A stretch of 64,000 nt of DNA from Pseudoxanthomonas composti (GTDB taxonomy: Bacteria > Pseudomonadota > Gammaproteobacteria > Xanthomonadales > Xanthomonadaceae), in assembly GCF_004122095.1 (NCBI RefSeq), contig NZ_SAWZ01000001.1, forward strand, positions 558,001 through 622,000, in the 5' to 3' direction. Below are positions 43,730-52,796 of the stretch, piece after piece (the first letter of the stretch is position 1; each line of letters opens with the position of its first letter). The notes beneath the pieces were generated by a model. It searched no databases, was not told the origin of the DNA, and saw only the letters and a list, made by a program, of their open reading frames with translations. The position numbers were made by a program, and so were the translations under genes.

Positions 43730-46200
43730 GCATCCTCGTTCCTTTCCTCGCCCTGCTGTTGGGCAGTGCGTTCGCGGCGTACCACCGCATGCGCCTGGCC
43801 ACCTGGGCGGCCCTGAACCTGTCGCTGCTGGTGGCCTGCTGGCTGCTGGGTGCCAATGCGACGGCCACCCTCGTGGCCGCGGCCATCGTCGTGCTGATCG
43901 CGGTGCCGCTGCTGCTGCCGGCCAGCCGCAAGGCGCTGGTGTCCGCGCCGATGATGGGCTTCTTCCGGAAGGTGCTGCCGCCGCTGTCGCAGACCGAGCG
44001 CATCGCCTTGGAGACGGGGTCGGTCGGCTTCGAAGGCGAGCTGTTCACCGGCGACCCGGACTGGCAGAAGCTGCTCAACTACCCCAAGCCGCAGCTGACC
44101 GCCGAGGAACAGGCCTTCCTCGATGGCCCGGTGGAAGAGCTGTGCCGCATGGTCAACGACTGGGAGATCACCCACGTCCACGCCGATTTGCCGCCGCAGC
44201 TGTGGGACTTCATCAAGCAGAACAAGTTCTTCGGCATGATCATCCCCAAGCAGTACGGTGGCCTGGGGTTCTCGGCGCTGGCGCACCACAAGGTGATCCA
44301 GAAGCTGGCCTCGGTTTCCAGCGTAGTCAGCTCCACGGTCGGCGTGCCCAACTCGCTCGGCCCGGGTGAGCTGCTCAACCACTACGGCACGCAGGAGCAG
44401 AAGGATTACTACCTGCCGCGCCTGGCGCTGGGCCAGGAAGTGCCCTGCTTCGGCCTGACCGGTCCGTTCGCCGGTTCGGATGCCACCTCGATCCCCGATT
44501 ACGGCATCGTCTGCAAGGGCGAGTGGAACGGCGCGAATGTCCTGGGCGTCAAGCTGACCTTCGACAAGCGCTACATCACCCTGGCGCCCATCGCCACGCT
44601 GATCGGCCTGGCCTTCCGCATGTACGACCCGGACGGCCTGATCGGCGACACCAAGGACATCGGCATCACCCTGGCGCTGTTGCCGCGCGAGACCGATGGG
44701 GTGGAAGTGGGCCGCCGCCATTTCCCGCTCAACTCGCCGTTCCAGAACGGTCCCATCCGCGGCCGCGAGGTGTTCATCCCGCTGAGCCAGCTGATCGGCG
44801 GCGCCGACATGGCCGGCAAGGGCTGGAACATGCTCAACGAGTGCCTGGCCGTGGGCCGCTCGATCACCCTGCCCTCCACCGCCTCGGGCGGTGCCAAGGC
44901 CGGAGCGGTGGTGACCGGCGCCTATGCGCGCATCCGCAAGCAGTTCGGCCTGTCGGTCGGCCGCTTCGAAGGCGTGGAAGAAGCCCTGGCCCGCATCGGC
45001 GGCAAGGCCTACATCATCAGCGCGCTGTCGCAGGCCACGGCCGCGGCGGTGGACCGCGGCGACGTGCCGTCGGTGCCGTCGGCCATCGCCAAGTACCACT
45101 GCACCAGCATGAGCCGCGAGGTCATCAGCGACGTCATGGACGTCATCGGCGGCAAGGGCATCATCCTGGGCCCGAAGAACTTCGCCGGCCGCAGCTGGCA
45201 GGCCGCGCCGATCGCCATCACGGTGGAAGGCGCCAACATCATGACCCGCAGCCTGCTGATCTTCGGGCAGGGCGCGATCCTGTGCCATCCGTGGGTGATG
45301 AAGGAGATGAAAGCCGCGCAGGACCCGGACCGCGCCGCAGGTCTGGAGGCTTTCGACCGCAGTCTGTTCGGCCATATCGGCTTTGGCATCTCCAATGCGG
45401 TGCGCTCGTTCTGGTTCGGCCTGACCGCCGCCCGCTTCGGCGCGGCCCCGGGCGATGCCTATACCAAGCGCTTCTTCCGCAAGCTGGACCGTTACTCGGC
45501 CAACCTGGCGCTGATGGCCGATGTGTCGATGCTGATGCTGGGCGGCAAGCTGAAGTTCAAGGAATCGCTGTCCGGTCGCCTGGGCGATGTGCTGAGCCAT
45601 ATCTACATGACCAGCGCCATGCTCAAGCGCTATCACGACGAGGGCGCCCCGCAGGCCGAGCAGCCGCTGCTGGCCTGGGCCTTCCACAACAGCGTGCATG
45701 AGATCGAGCTGGCCCTGTCCGCGGCCTTGCGCAACTTCCCCATCCGCCCGGTGGGCTGGCTGATGTGGGCGCTGATCTTCCCCTGGGGCCGTCGCGCCGA
45801 GGCACCGGGCGACCGCCTGTGCCGCCGCGTGGCCGCACTGCTGATGGTGCCCAACGCCGCGCGCGACCGCCTGGCCAAGGGCGTGTTCCTGACGCCGTGC
45901 GAGAACAACCCCGGTGGCCGCATCGACAGCTACCTGGCCAAGGCCGTGGCCGCCGAGCCGGTGGAGCGCAAGTTCCTCAAGGCGCTCAAGGCCAAGGGCA
46001 TCGAGGCACTGGATTTCGCCTCGCAGCTGGACGAGGCGGTGCGCGAGGGCGTGCTGAGCGTGGAGGAGCGCGCGCAGCTGGAAGAGCTGCGGTCGATCAC
46101 GCTGGACACCATCACCGTGGACGACTTCGACCCGGCCGAGCTGCGTTCTGCGATGTACCAGGCGCCGAGCGCGCCGGCACAGCCGCGCGAAGCGGCCTGA
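43726..46200 (+). CDS. fadE: Acyl-CoA dehydrogenase, FadE type
   Basis: An 824-residue enzyme that performs the first step of fatty-acid beta-oxidation at the inner membrane. Two N-terminal membrane helices (FLALLLGSAFAAYH; TLVAAAIVVLIAVPLLLPA) precede a full acyl-CoA dehydrogenase core: FIKQNKFFGMIIPKQYGGLGFSA, GELLNHYGTQEQKDYYLP, CFGLTGPFAGSDATS, then VEGANIMTRSLLIFGQGA, the region with the catalytic Glu in FadE. The long C-terminal domain (DUF1974) matches E. coli FadE (814). ATG at 43726 overlaps the hydrolase stop, coupling the two. Confidence 0.96.
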   Translation: MSILVPFLALLLGSAFAAYHRMRLATWAALNLSLLVACWLLGANATATLVAAAIVVLIAVPLLLPASRKALVSAPMMGFFRKVLPPLSQTERIALETGSVGFEGELFTGDPDWQKLLNYPKPQLTAEEQAFLDGPVEELCRMVNDWEITHVHADLPPQLWDFIKQNKFFGMIIPKQYGGLGFSALAHHKVIQKLASVSSVVSSTVGVPNSLGPGELLNHYGTQEQKDYYLPRLALGQEVPCFGLTGPFAGSDATSIPDYGIVCKGEWNGANVLGVKLTFDKRYITLAPIATLIGLAFRMYDPDGLIGDTKDIGITLALLPRETDGVEVGRRHFPLNSPFQNGPIRGREVFIPLSQLIGGADMAGKGWNMLNECLAVGRSITLPSTASGGAKAGAVVTGAYARIRKQFGLSVGRFEGVEEALARIGGKAYIISALSQATAAAVDRGDVPSVPSAIAKYHCTSMSREVISDVMDVIGGKGIILGPKNFAGRSWQAAPIAITVEGANIMTRSLLIFGQGAILCHPWVMKEMKAAQDPDRAAGLEAFDRSLFGHIGFGISNAVRSFWFGLTAARFGAAPGDAYTKRFFRKLDRYSANLALMADVSMLMLGGKLKFKESLSGRLGDVLSHIYMTSAMLKRYHDEGAPQAEQPLLAWAFHNSVHEIELALSAALRNFPIRPVGWLMWALIFPWGRRAEAPGDRLCRRVAALLMVPNAARDRLAKGVFLTPCENNPGGRIDSYLAKAVAAEPVERKFLKALKAKGIEALDFASQLDEAVREGVLSVEERAQLEELRSITLDTITVDDFDPAELRSAMYQAPSAPAQPREAA

Positions 46201-46234
46201 TCCTTCCAGGCCCGCTCACGGCACGCTTCACCCA

Positions 46235-46263
46235 AAGACGGCGGACGCAAGGTCCGCCGTCTT
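46235..46263 (+). terminator. Hairpin between fadE and the hotdog gene
   Basis: A 12-bp perfect stem (AAGACGGCGGAC with its inverse) around GCAAG, followed by CGTTTCC. The weak T-tail suggests partial termination or a stability element within the operon. Confidence 0.6.
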
Positions 46264-46281
46264 CGTTTCCAGGACTCCACG

Positions 46282-46758
46282 ATGGCCAGCTCGATCCTCT
46301 CGCTGTACCGGCGCATGCGGGCTTGGCCTGCCGGCGGCTGGCTGTTCTCCCGCGCGGTGTGCCTGAAGGCGCCGTACTTTGCCAGCATCTCGCCGCGGAT
46401 CACCGCGCTGGAAGCCGGCCGCTGCGAGGCGCGCATCGCCCATCGCCGCCGCGTGACCAACCATCTGGGCACTGTGCATGCCATCGCGCTGTGCAACCTG
46501 GCCGAGCTCACCGCCGGTTTGATGACCGATGCCAGCCTGTCCGCCACCATGCGCTGGATCCCCAAGGGCATGCAGGTGCAATACCTGAAGAAGGCCGTCG
46601 GCACGCAGCGCGCGGTCGCCGTCCCCAGCCGGGCCATCGTGGCGGCGACCGAAGGCTATGCGCTCCCGGTGGAGGTCACCGTGCGCGATGACAGCGATGC
46701 GGTCGTGTTCACCGCAAGCGTGGAGATGTGGGTCTCGCCCAGGCCGGCACGCGGATGA
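46282..46758 (+). CDS. Hotdog-fold thioesterase-like protein (DUF4442)
   Basis: A 158-residue single-domain protein. The N-terminal helix, then ITALEAGRCEARIAHRRRVTNHLGTVHAIALCNLAELTAGLMTDASL, is the PaaI/DUF4442 hotdog helix that carries the active-site region, followed by strands to VFTASVEMWV. Such proteins hydrolyse acyl-CoA thioesters. It lies 81 bp after fadE beyond a hairpin and is likely part of the same locus, where it could release CoA from stalled intermediates. Confidence 0.83.
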   Translation: MASSILSLYRRMRAWPAGGWLFSRAVCLKAPYFASISPRITALEAGRCEARIAHRRRVTNHLGTVHAIALCNLAELTAGLMTDASLSATMRWIPKGMQVQYLKKAVGTQRAVAVPSRAIVAATEGYALPVEVTVRDDSDAVVFTASVEMWVSPRPARG

Positions 46759-46867
46759 TGGGGGCACAAGCTTCCAGCGCCTCCCGCAGCGCTTGCTGGC
46801 TGCGTGCCGTAGCCCGCTTTGAATGCGTGCCGCCCTAAGCGAATCTCGCGTGATCCCCGCGACATTC

Positions 46868-46886
46868 CGTGGGAGCGACTCCCACG
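46868..46886. repeat. REP-like palindrome
   Basis: CGTGGGAG and CTCCCACG around CGA. Resembles the GTGGGAGCGACT core of REP elements in Pseudomonas and xanthomonads. Lies in the convergent gap between the hotdog and DUF1304 genes. Confidence 0.55.
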
Positions 46887-46945
46887 CTGCAAGAAGCGTT
46901 CGCTTGCTCAGCTCTGGTACGGCGAGGCCAGTTTCTACACGCGGC

Positions 46946-47302
46946 CTAACGCGCGACCACAATGCAGCCCAGCGCCAGCAGCGCGGGAAACGCCTGGATC
47001 CAGAAGATGCGGCGACTGACGCTCCAGGCACCGTAGGCGCCCGCAAGTGCCACGCATACGAGGAAGAACGCGACCACGCGCCAATCCGCCAGCCACAGCA
47101 GGCCCCACAGCAATCCTGCAGCGAGAAACCCGTTGTAAAGCCCCTGGTTGGCCGCCAGCACGCGCGTGATCTGGGCCTTCTCAGGCGTGTTGCGGAAGGT
47201 CTTCAGACCCAGCGGCCTGGTCCACAGGACCATCTCCAGCACCATGAACCACAGGTGGAGCACGGCGACCAGCAGGGTCAGGAGGGTGGCGATCAGCGTC
47301 AT
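46946..47302 (-). CDS. DUF1304 membrane protein
   Basis: A 118-residue protein with four membrane spans (LIATLLTLLVAVLHLWFMVLEMVLW; GLYNGFLAAGLLWGLLW; VVAFFLVCVALAGAYGAW; IFWIQAFPALLALGCIVVA). HLWFMVLEMVLW and NQGLYNGFLAAGL are the DUF1304 signatures. No activity is known for the family. It is a short single gene next to a predicted exchanger but separated from it by 88 bp. Confidence 0.88.
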   Translation of the reverse strand: MTLIATLLTLLVAVLHLWFMVLEMVLWTRPLGLKTFRNTPEKAQITRVLAANQGLYNGFLAAGLLWGLLWLADWRVVAFFLVCVALAGAYGAWSVSRRIFWIQAFPALLALGCIVVAR

Positions 47303-47390
47303 GGGTCCATCCGGGCGGGAGCAGGGCCGCAGTGTGCGCCTCCCCTCCCATGCGATGCCAGCGATGCCGACGAACCTGACACGCGCCGCC

Positions 47391-48716
47391 TCACGGCTCC
47401 GGGCGAACGGGCTCCTGGATCGACTCCACCCGCCGCCACAAGCGCCAGCCGATGCCCGCTGCGGCGAAGGCCGCCAGTGCACTCATCGCCGCAAATCCAC
47501 CCACCGTCATGCCGATGGCCTTCAGGCCGTTCATGCCGGTGGCGATGGCGACATCGCCGAAGCGCCAGACCGCGGTGTCCACCGCATTCTGTCCCTTGTA
47601 GCGCACGTTGCGCGGGACCCGGGTGTACAGGCTGTGGCGCGCAGGCTCGGCCATGCCATAGGCCAGGCCGCGGCTGACCAGCAGGGCGAGCACGGTGGGC
47701 GCGACCGGTCCGATCAGCAGCGGCAGGGTGAACAGCGGTGCGTGCGGATCATGCGATAGCACCACCAGCAACAGCACCGCCACGCTGATGCCCGACCACA
47801 GCAGGATCAACATGCCCGGCCCCTGCCGTGGCAGCAGCCACCGCGTCACCGTCAGCTGCACGATCACCGTCAGCAGATTGCCCGCCAGATCCACGTCGGC
47901 GTGAAAGCGCGTGCGTGCCACAGCATCGGCGAACGTGGCGCCCGAGTAGTCCACCATCAGCGCGTAGTTGACCGTGCCGATGCCATCTGCGAGCAACAGC
48001 AGCACCGCCATGCCGCGCATGAAGGGATCGGCGAAGATCTGCCGCAATCCATCCCACATGCTGCCGCCCAGTGCCGCTTCGTGCCCCGACTCGTGCCGGC
48101 GCGCGCCATGCAGGCTGGCCCAGCGTCCCAGCAGCACCACGCAGACGGTCGAGATCCCCAGCAGCGATGCCGAGACCAACAGCAGCGGCGCCACGCCCAG
48201 CAGCTGCACCAGCGAGCGCGTCAGCAGGGGGCCAGCCAGCGCGCCCAGCGTGCCGGCCACGGCGATGATCGGGAACAGGCGCTTTGACTGCACCAGGCTC
48301 CAGATGTCGGACATGAAGATCCAGAACACCGACACCACGAACAGGTTGAACACGCTGACCCAGACGAAGAACACCATGCCCAGCACGCGCGGGCTCAACA
48401 GACCCACGTTGGTGAAGGCCGGCATGAAGGCCAGCTGGCACAGCATGAAGAACACATAGACCCAGGGCACCAGGCGCCGGCGTGGCCACCGCGAGGCCAG
48501 CGCCGCGAAGACCGGCGTCAGCAGCAGCGTGGCGATGAAGGTCGCCAGGTAGAACCAGGGCAGTTGCGTGGAGCCCACCGCCGCGGACAGTTGCTCGCGC
48601 ACCGGCCTGACGACGTAGTAGGCGGCAAGGACGCAAAAGAAGCAGACGAAGGACAGCGCGACCGCCCTCCGTTCTCCCACTTCGACTCGGCGAGGTTCCT
48701 GCATGGCCACGCGCAT
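47391..48716 (-). CDS. MFS-type transporter of the NTP/NDP exchanger-like group
   Basis: A 441-residue inner-membrane carrier with about 12 spans. The N-terminal FCVLAAYYVVRPVREQLSAAVGSTQLPWFYLATFIATLLLTPVFAALASRWPRRRLVPWVYVFF resembles the group often labelled Npt1/Npt2 nucleotide exchangers, which are distant relatives of plastid ATP/ADP translocases; in free-living bacteria they are unlikely to exchange host ATP and their substrate is unknown. ATG 48716 has a GGTGGAG ribosome binding site; 48767 is an alternative start giving 17 more residues. Confidence 0.8.
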   Translation of the reverse strand: MRVAMQEPRRVEVGERRAVALSFVCFFCVLAAYYVVRPVREQLSAAVGSTQLPWFYLATFIATLLLTPVFAALASRWPRRRLVPWVYVFFMLCQLAFMPAFTNVGLLSPRVLGMVFFVWVSVFNLFVVSVFWIFMSDIWSLVQSKRLFPIIAVAGTLGALAGPLLTRSLVQLLGVAPLLLVSASLLGISTVCVVLLGRWASLHGARRHESGHEAALGGSMWDGLRQIFADPFMRGMAVLLLLADGIGTVNYALMVDYSGATFADAVARTRFHADVDLAGNLLTVIVQLTVTRWLLPRQGPGMLILLWSGISVAVLLLVVLSHDPHAPLFTLPLLIGPVAPTVLALLVSRGLAYGMAEPARHSLYTRVPRNVRYKGQNAVDTAVWRFGDVAIATGMNGLKAIGMTVGGFAAMSALAAFAAAGIGWRLWRRVESIQEPVRPEP

Positions 48717-48823
48717 CAGCTCCACCGCACCGGATTGCCGCGCACGGTAGCCGATGCACCGCAACATCGCCAGCGACACCGGTTGTGCCGGTTGTGGCCC
48801 GGCGTTGCCGGATCGGCCGCCCC

Positions 48824-49714
48824 TCAGCGCGGCGCGGGCCGCGTCGCCAGCCACACGCCCGCGGCGGCCAGCGCGAAGCCGCAGGCCTTCAGCCAGGTCA
48901 GGTGTTCGCCCAGGGTCAGCCAGCCGAAGACCGCGGTCACCGGCGGGGTCAGGAAGAACAGCGCCGCGACCTGGGTGGCCGCGCCACGCCGGATCAGCAG
49001 GAACAGCAGCGCGAAGCCGCCGACGGAGTTCACCAGCACCAGCCAGAGCAGCGGCAGCAGGAAGCGCGCGTCGGGTACGAAGCGCAAGCCCTCCCACAGC
49101 GCCAGCGGCAGCAGCAGCACCGTGGCGGTGGCGTTCTGCAGGAACAGGCCCGCCCGCGCATCCACCTGGGTGGCGTAGCGCTTCTGGTACAAGGTACCCA
49201 GGCTGATGCCCAGCAGGCCGACGATCAGCGCCAGCCAGGCCCATGCCGGCGTGGCGCCATCCACGCGGTCGGCCACCACCAGCACCACACCGGCAAAGCC
49301 CAGGGCCATGCCAGCCCATTGCCGGGCCTGCAGACGCTCGCTGCCGCCCAGGTGCGCCAGCAAGGCCACCACCAGCGGCATGGCCCCGATCACCAGCGCG
49401 GCCGCGCCGGCATGCGCCCCCAGCTGGAACGCCGCGTAGACCGCGCCGAAGTGCAGGAACAGCATCAGCGCGCCGGTCACCGCGCTGTGCCAGGCCTGCC
49501 GCCAGCCGATGCGCCACTGCCCGGCCACGGCGGCCAGGCCCCCGAAGATCACCGCCGCCAGCCCGAAGCGCAGCAGCAGGGCGGTGAAGGGCGCGGCCGA
49601 TTCGACCGCCTCCTTGCCGGCGATGTAACCGGTGCACCACACCAGCACGAAGCACAGGCCCAGGGACATGCTGCCGCTTGAGGGCTGGCTTTGGAGGCGT
49701 TGGACATCGCGCAT
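48824..49714 (-). CDS. EamA/DMT family transporter
   Basis: A 296-residue inner-membrane protein with ten spans in two five-helix EamA repeats: GLCFVLVWCTGYIAGKEAVESAAPFTALLLRFGLAAVIF starts the first, and LALIVGLLGISLGTLYQKRYATQVDARAGLFLQNATATVLLLPLALWEG the second. Family members export metabolites such as amino acids; nothing defines the cargo. It is 107 bp upstream of the MFS gene on the same strand and could share its transcript. ATG 49669 is an alternative start. Confidence 0.9.
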   Translation of the reverse strand: MRDVQRLQSQPSSGSMSLGLCFVLVWCTGYIAGKEAVESAAPFTALLLRFGLAAVIFGGLAAVAGQWRIGWRQAWHSAVTGALMLFLHFGAVYAAFQLGAHAGAAALVIGAMPLVVALLAHLGGSERLQARQWAGMALGFAGVVLVVADRVDGATPAWAWLALIVGLLGISLGTLYQKRYATQVDARAGLFLQNATATVLLLPLALWEGLRFVPDARFLLPLLWLVLVNSVGGFALLFLLIRRGAATQVAALFFLTPPVTAVFGWLTLGEHLTWLKACGFALAAAGVWLATRPAPR

Positions 49715-49960
49715 GGCGCCATGATCGACGATGCTGAATCCGCGGTCAGTTCGACCTTCGACCGCCTCGTCTCGCCGCCGCCTCACGGCACATGACTTGC
49801 ACCGATCAGTCGCATGCCGGCCCTGCTGCGCCGGCCCAAGGCGTCGCGTTGGAATCTCCATGAAGATGAACGACATGGCGCCACAACTTCTCATCGTTTG
49901 GCATGCGCTAAGGGCGGCGTTATGATCGGATCAGGCTGGGATTCAACGGGCGTAAACGCG

Positions 49961-51346
49961 ATGAACGATTCGGGTGAGCAGCGCGCCGGGCGCACACTCC
50001 GCACCGGACTGCTGGGGATGCTGCTGCCTCTGGCGATCTCCTCCACTGCCCAGACCGTGCCCGCCACGGTGCCCGAGGCGCTGGTGATGCCGGCCCCGAT
50101 CGTCGAGACGCCTGCCGCGCAGCCCCGCCCGGCGGTCTCGGCCGCAGGCACGCGAGTCACGCCCTTGCCGCGGGGCTTCGATCCGGCCCAGTTCGAGTAC
50201 ATGGCCGAGCAGCTGGTGGCCGGCCAGCGCGTGCCGGGCATGGCGATGGCCATCGTGCAGAACGGCCGCATCCTCAGTGCGCGTGGCTACGGCATCACCG
50301 ATGTGAACCAGCCGCGCCAGATCGATGCGCATACCGTGTTCCGCCTGGCCTCGCTGTCCAAGGCCTTCGCCAGCGCCACCGCCGGCCTACTGGTCAACGA
50401 TGGCGTGCTGCGCTGGGACAGCAAGGTCAGCGACTACGTGCCGGGCTTCCAGCTCAGCGATGCCAACGCCACGGCCAAGCTGACCGTGGCCGATGTGATC
50501 AGCCAGCGCGTGGGCCTACGCGCGCACAATGCCTTCGACAACGACATCGAGGCCAATGGCGAGTACTACCAGGTCTCGCACAAGCTGGCCGGTGCGGCGC
50601 TCAGCTGCGCGCCGGGGGAGTGCTACTCCTATCAGAACGTGGCCTTCAGCCTGATCGGCGACGTGGTGTTCGGCGCCACCGGCAGCTTCTACGAGCAGAC
50701 CGTCGAGCGCCGCATCTTCAAGCCGCTGGGCATGAACGATGCCAGCATGGGCCTGGCCGGCATCCAGGCCAGCGCAAGCTGGGCCAAGCCGCACGTGCGC
50801 AGCCGCCGCGGCTGGGCTTCGCTGATGCCCAAGCCCACCTACTACCGCATGCCACCCGCGGCTGGGGTCAACGCCAGCATCAGCGACATGGCGCAGTGGC
50901 TGATCGCCCAGACCGGCCACCGCCCCGACGTGCTGCCCGCCCCGCTGCTGGCCACCCTGCACGCGCCGCTGATCAGCACGCCCGACCAGCTGCGTTCGGG
51001 CTGGCGCCGCGAGCGACTGAGTTCGGCCAACTACGCGCTGGCCTGGCGCGTGGTGGATTACGCCGGCCACAACGTGGTCTTCCACGCCGGTGCCGTGCAG
51101 GGCTACCGCGGCCTGGTGGCGATGGTGCCAGAGCGCGACTTCGGCGTGGCCATCCTCTGGAACAGCAATAGCGGCCTGCCCTCGGGCATGCTGCCGACCG
51201 TGCTGGATGCCGCGTTGGGGCTGCCGGCCAAGCAGTGGCTGGACGTGCCGACCCTGGGCAACGACCTGATGCTGGCGCGCGACAGCGACGATGACGACCA
51301 AGACAGCGGTGCGTCCTCCAGCCGTGCGACCGCCGCGCCGCGCTGA
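49961..51346 (+). CDS. Serine hydrolase, class C beta-lactamase family
   Basis: A 461-residue exported protein. Signal sequence (TGLLGMLLPLAISSTAQ), a Pro/Ala-rich linker to about residue 65, then a beta-lactamase/DD-peptidase fold: catalytic SLSK at 131-134 (VFRLASLSKAFASA), the YQN triad in YSYQNVAFSLIGD and HAGAVQGYRG as the third box. It lacks clear AmpC features and is more like esterase/D-aminopeptidase relatives, so beta-lactam hydrolysis is not implied. The tail after residue 440 is acidic and Ser-rich. ATG 49922 in frame is a longer alternative. Confidence 0.9.
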   Translation: MNDSGEQRAGRTLRTGLLGMLLPLAISSTAQTVPATVPEALVMPAPIVETPAAQPRPAVSAAGTRVTPLPRGFDPAQFEYMAEQLVAGQRVPGMAMAIVQNGRILSARGYGITDVNQPRQIDAHTVFRLASLSKAFASATAGLLVNDGVLRWDSKVSDYVPGFQLSDANATAKLTVADVISQRVGLRAHNAFDNDIEANGEYYQVSHKLAGAALSCAPGECYSYQNVAFSLIGDVVFGATGSFYEQTVERRIFKPLGMNDASMGLAGIQASASWAKPHVRSRRGWASLMPKPTYYRMPPAAGVNASISDMAQWLIAQTGHRPDVLPAPLLATLHAPLISTPDQLRSGWRRERLSSANYALAWRVVDYAGHNVVFHAGAVQGYRGLVAMVPERDFGVAILWNSNSGLPSGMLPTVLDAALGLPAKQWLDVPTLGNDLMLARDSDDDDQDSGASSSRATAAPR

Positions 51347-51376
51347 GCAGCGCCTCCGGACGTCATCGCATTGACC

Positions 51377-51402
51377 AACGCCGCGTCTGACGCGGCGTTT
51401 TT
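51377..51402 (+). terminator. Intrinsic terminator after the serine hydrolase gene
   Basis: AACGCCGCG pairs with CGCGGCGTT (up to 11-bp arms, AACGCCGCGTC and GACGCGGCGTT), followed by five T. Confidence 0.88.
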
Positions 51403-51555
51403 CGTTTGGTCTCATCGCGCCCAGGTTCGGCGGGTTCGGCATTGCTCGGATGTGGCGGCTGAGACGGCCGCGACGCCGCCGGGGACGCGGCGGGTTGAGC
51501 TCCGTCGATCGGTTGCGCGTGGTCTCGTTGGGATGACGAGCGAGGCCGTCGCGTT

Positions 51556-51880
51556 GGGTGGATGACGTGCTTCTCGTCCACCAGCGCCATCGGACGCATC
51601 ACAGTGGCATGGCGACCCACCCTCGCGCGGGTCCGCGAAGCGCGGTGGACAAGCTGCGCGTTGTCCACCCTACGTGGATTGCGGGCGAGTCGGCTGCGTA
51701 GGGTGGATGACGCTTTTCTCATCCACCACCGCCAGGAAATGCATCGCGGCGGCATGGCGACCCACCCTCGCGCGGGTCGGTGAAGCGCGGTGGACAAGCT
51801 GCGCGTTGTCCACCCTACGTGGATCTGGAGTGGCTGGCTGCATCGGGTGGATGAGTGCTTCACATCCACCGTTCGGGTTC
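51556..51880. repeat. Tandem repeat, about 145-bp unit, with nested hairpins
   Basis: Two full units (51556-51700 and 51701-51844) and a partial third (from 51845) begin with GGGTGGATGA. Each full unit contains a GGTGGACAA/TTGTCCACC hairpin with an 8-base loop (51644-51669 and 51789-51814) and the shared segment GGCATGGCGACCCACCCTCG. GGTGGATGA/TCATCCACC arms occur at the start of unit 2. Same element family as 23897-24065. I see no coding sequence from 51403 to 51943. Confidence 0.8.
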
Positions 51881-51943
51881 GCGCGTGGTTGGGGCGACGC
51901 CCTGGCGCGGACGAGCGCTTGCTCTGCTGCACGGACCAGGCGC

Positions 51944-51985
51944 ATAAAAAAACTCTCCTCCCGCTGGGCACCGGGAAGGAGAGTT
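51944..51985 (-). terminator. Intrinsic terminator of the histone-like gene
   Basis: Minus strand: ACTCTCCTTCCCG pairs with CGGGAGGAGAGT (one bulge) and is followed by seven T. It lies 47 bp after the stop codon. Confidence 0.88.
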
Positions 51986-52031
51986 CATGAGGACCGCAAT
52001 GACGACCCGAAACGGGTCGTCGGGCTCGCGA

Positions 52032-52454
52032 TCAGATCAGCGGAGCCGGGGTGGCCGGCAGGGCGACCGGGGCGGGCTTCTTCTTGGCAGCCTTCTTCGG
52101 AGCAGCCTTCTTCGGAGCGGCCTTCTTGGCGGCCTTCTTCGGAGCAGCCTTCTTGGTGGCTTTCTTCGGAGCGGCCTTCTTGGTGGCCTTCTTCGGTGCA
52201 GCCTTCTTGGTGGCCTTCTTCGCTACCTTCTTGGCGGCCTTCTTGGGGGCTGCCTTCTTGGCGGTCTTCTTGGTGGCCTTCTTGGCGGTGGCCTTCTTGG
52301 CGACCTTCTTCACAGCCTTCTTCACGGCCTTCTTCGCCTTGGTGACCTTCTTCGCGGCCTTCTTGGCGACCTTCTTCACGGCCTTCTTGACGCTGGCTTT
52401 CTTGGCGGCCTTCTTGGCGGCCGGCTTTTTCTTGACTGCTTTCTTCGTTGCCAT
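52032..52454 (-). CDS. Histone H1-like lysine/alanine-rich DNA-binding protein
   Basis: A 140-residue protein made almost wholly of Lys, Ala, Pro, Thr and Val in repeats such as KKAAPKKA, KKATKKA and KKVAKKA, with a short hydrophobic tail (PVALPATPAPLI). It resembles bacterial histone H1-like proteins (AlgP/Hc1-like C-termini), which bind DNA without sequence preference and compact the nucleoid. It has no globular domain. The repeat is coded by near-identical codons (AAG GCC GCC), so length variation by slippage is likely. The start has AGGAG 8 bases upstream; a promoter candidate lies about 345 bp upstream. Confidence 0.93.
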   Translation of the reverse strand: MATKKAVKKKPAAKKAAKKASVKKAVKKVAKKAAKKVTKAKKAVKKAVKKVAKKATAKKATKKTAKKAAPKKAAKKVAKKATKKAAPKKATKKAAPKKATKKAAPKKAAKKAAPKKAAPKKAAKKKPAPVALPATPAPLI

Positions 52455-52623
52455 GTGATGGCTCCTCGTCAGTGAACTATGGATGGATACATCCGTTGAA
52501 TGCCCAGTTGCTTCTTACAAAGGCCAGGGGAGTCGGACCCGCAGGCAGCCGCCGACGCGCCAGGCGCGTGGAAGCGGATGAGTTCGAAGCCTTCTCCAAA
52601 TCGGAGGCTTCTATATATAGACA

Positions 52624-52653
52624 GACACCCGCGCCGGTCAGGTCGCGGGTGTC
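52624..52653. repeat. 10-bp hairpin in the histone-like gene leader
   Basis: GACACCCGCG and CGCGGGTGTC form a perfect stem around a 10-base loop. Just downstream on the transcribed strand are the palindrome TCTATATATAGA (52610-52621) and a GAAGCCT/AGGCTTC pair. No T-run follows, so it is not a terminator on that strand. Confidence 0.55.
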
Positions 52654-52796
52654 GGGATGGGGGTGTCGCGTTTCGCTGGGGGAAGCGTTGCCTTCGACCT
52701 TCTTGATGAGGGTGCGGTCGGGCGACAGATGCGTTGTACGTTTCGTCGCGATGGCGGACTCGCTTGCGTTGCGCAGGTGCGGCTTCGTTGGGGCGA

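Noticed and set aside
49961-51346. Antibiotic resistance beta-lactamase
   Set aside because: The SLSK, YQN and HAG boxes define only the broad class C/DD-peptidase family; AmpC-specific features are missing, so resistance is not claimed.
51556-51880. Possible CRISPR array
   Set aside because: Units are about 145 bp and nearly identical throughout; there are no short repeats with unique spacers and no cas genes.
52051-52458. Phe/Ala-rich membrane-like protein on the plus strand
   Set aside because: It is the complement of the Lys/Ala repeat gene; AAG GCC repeats read as FAAFF on the other strand. The minus-strand gene has a ribosome binding site, promoter and terminator.
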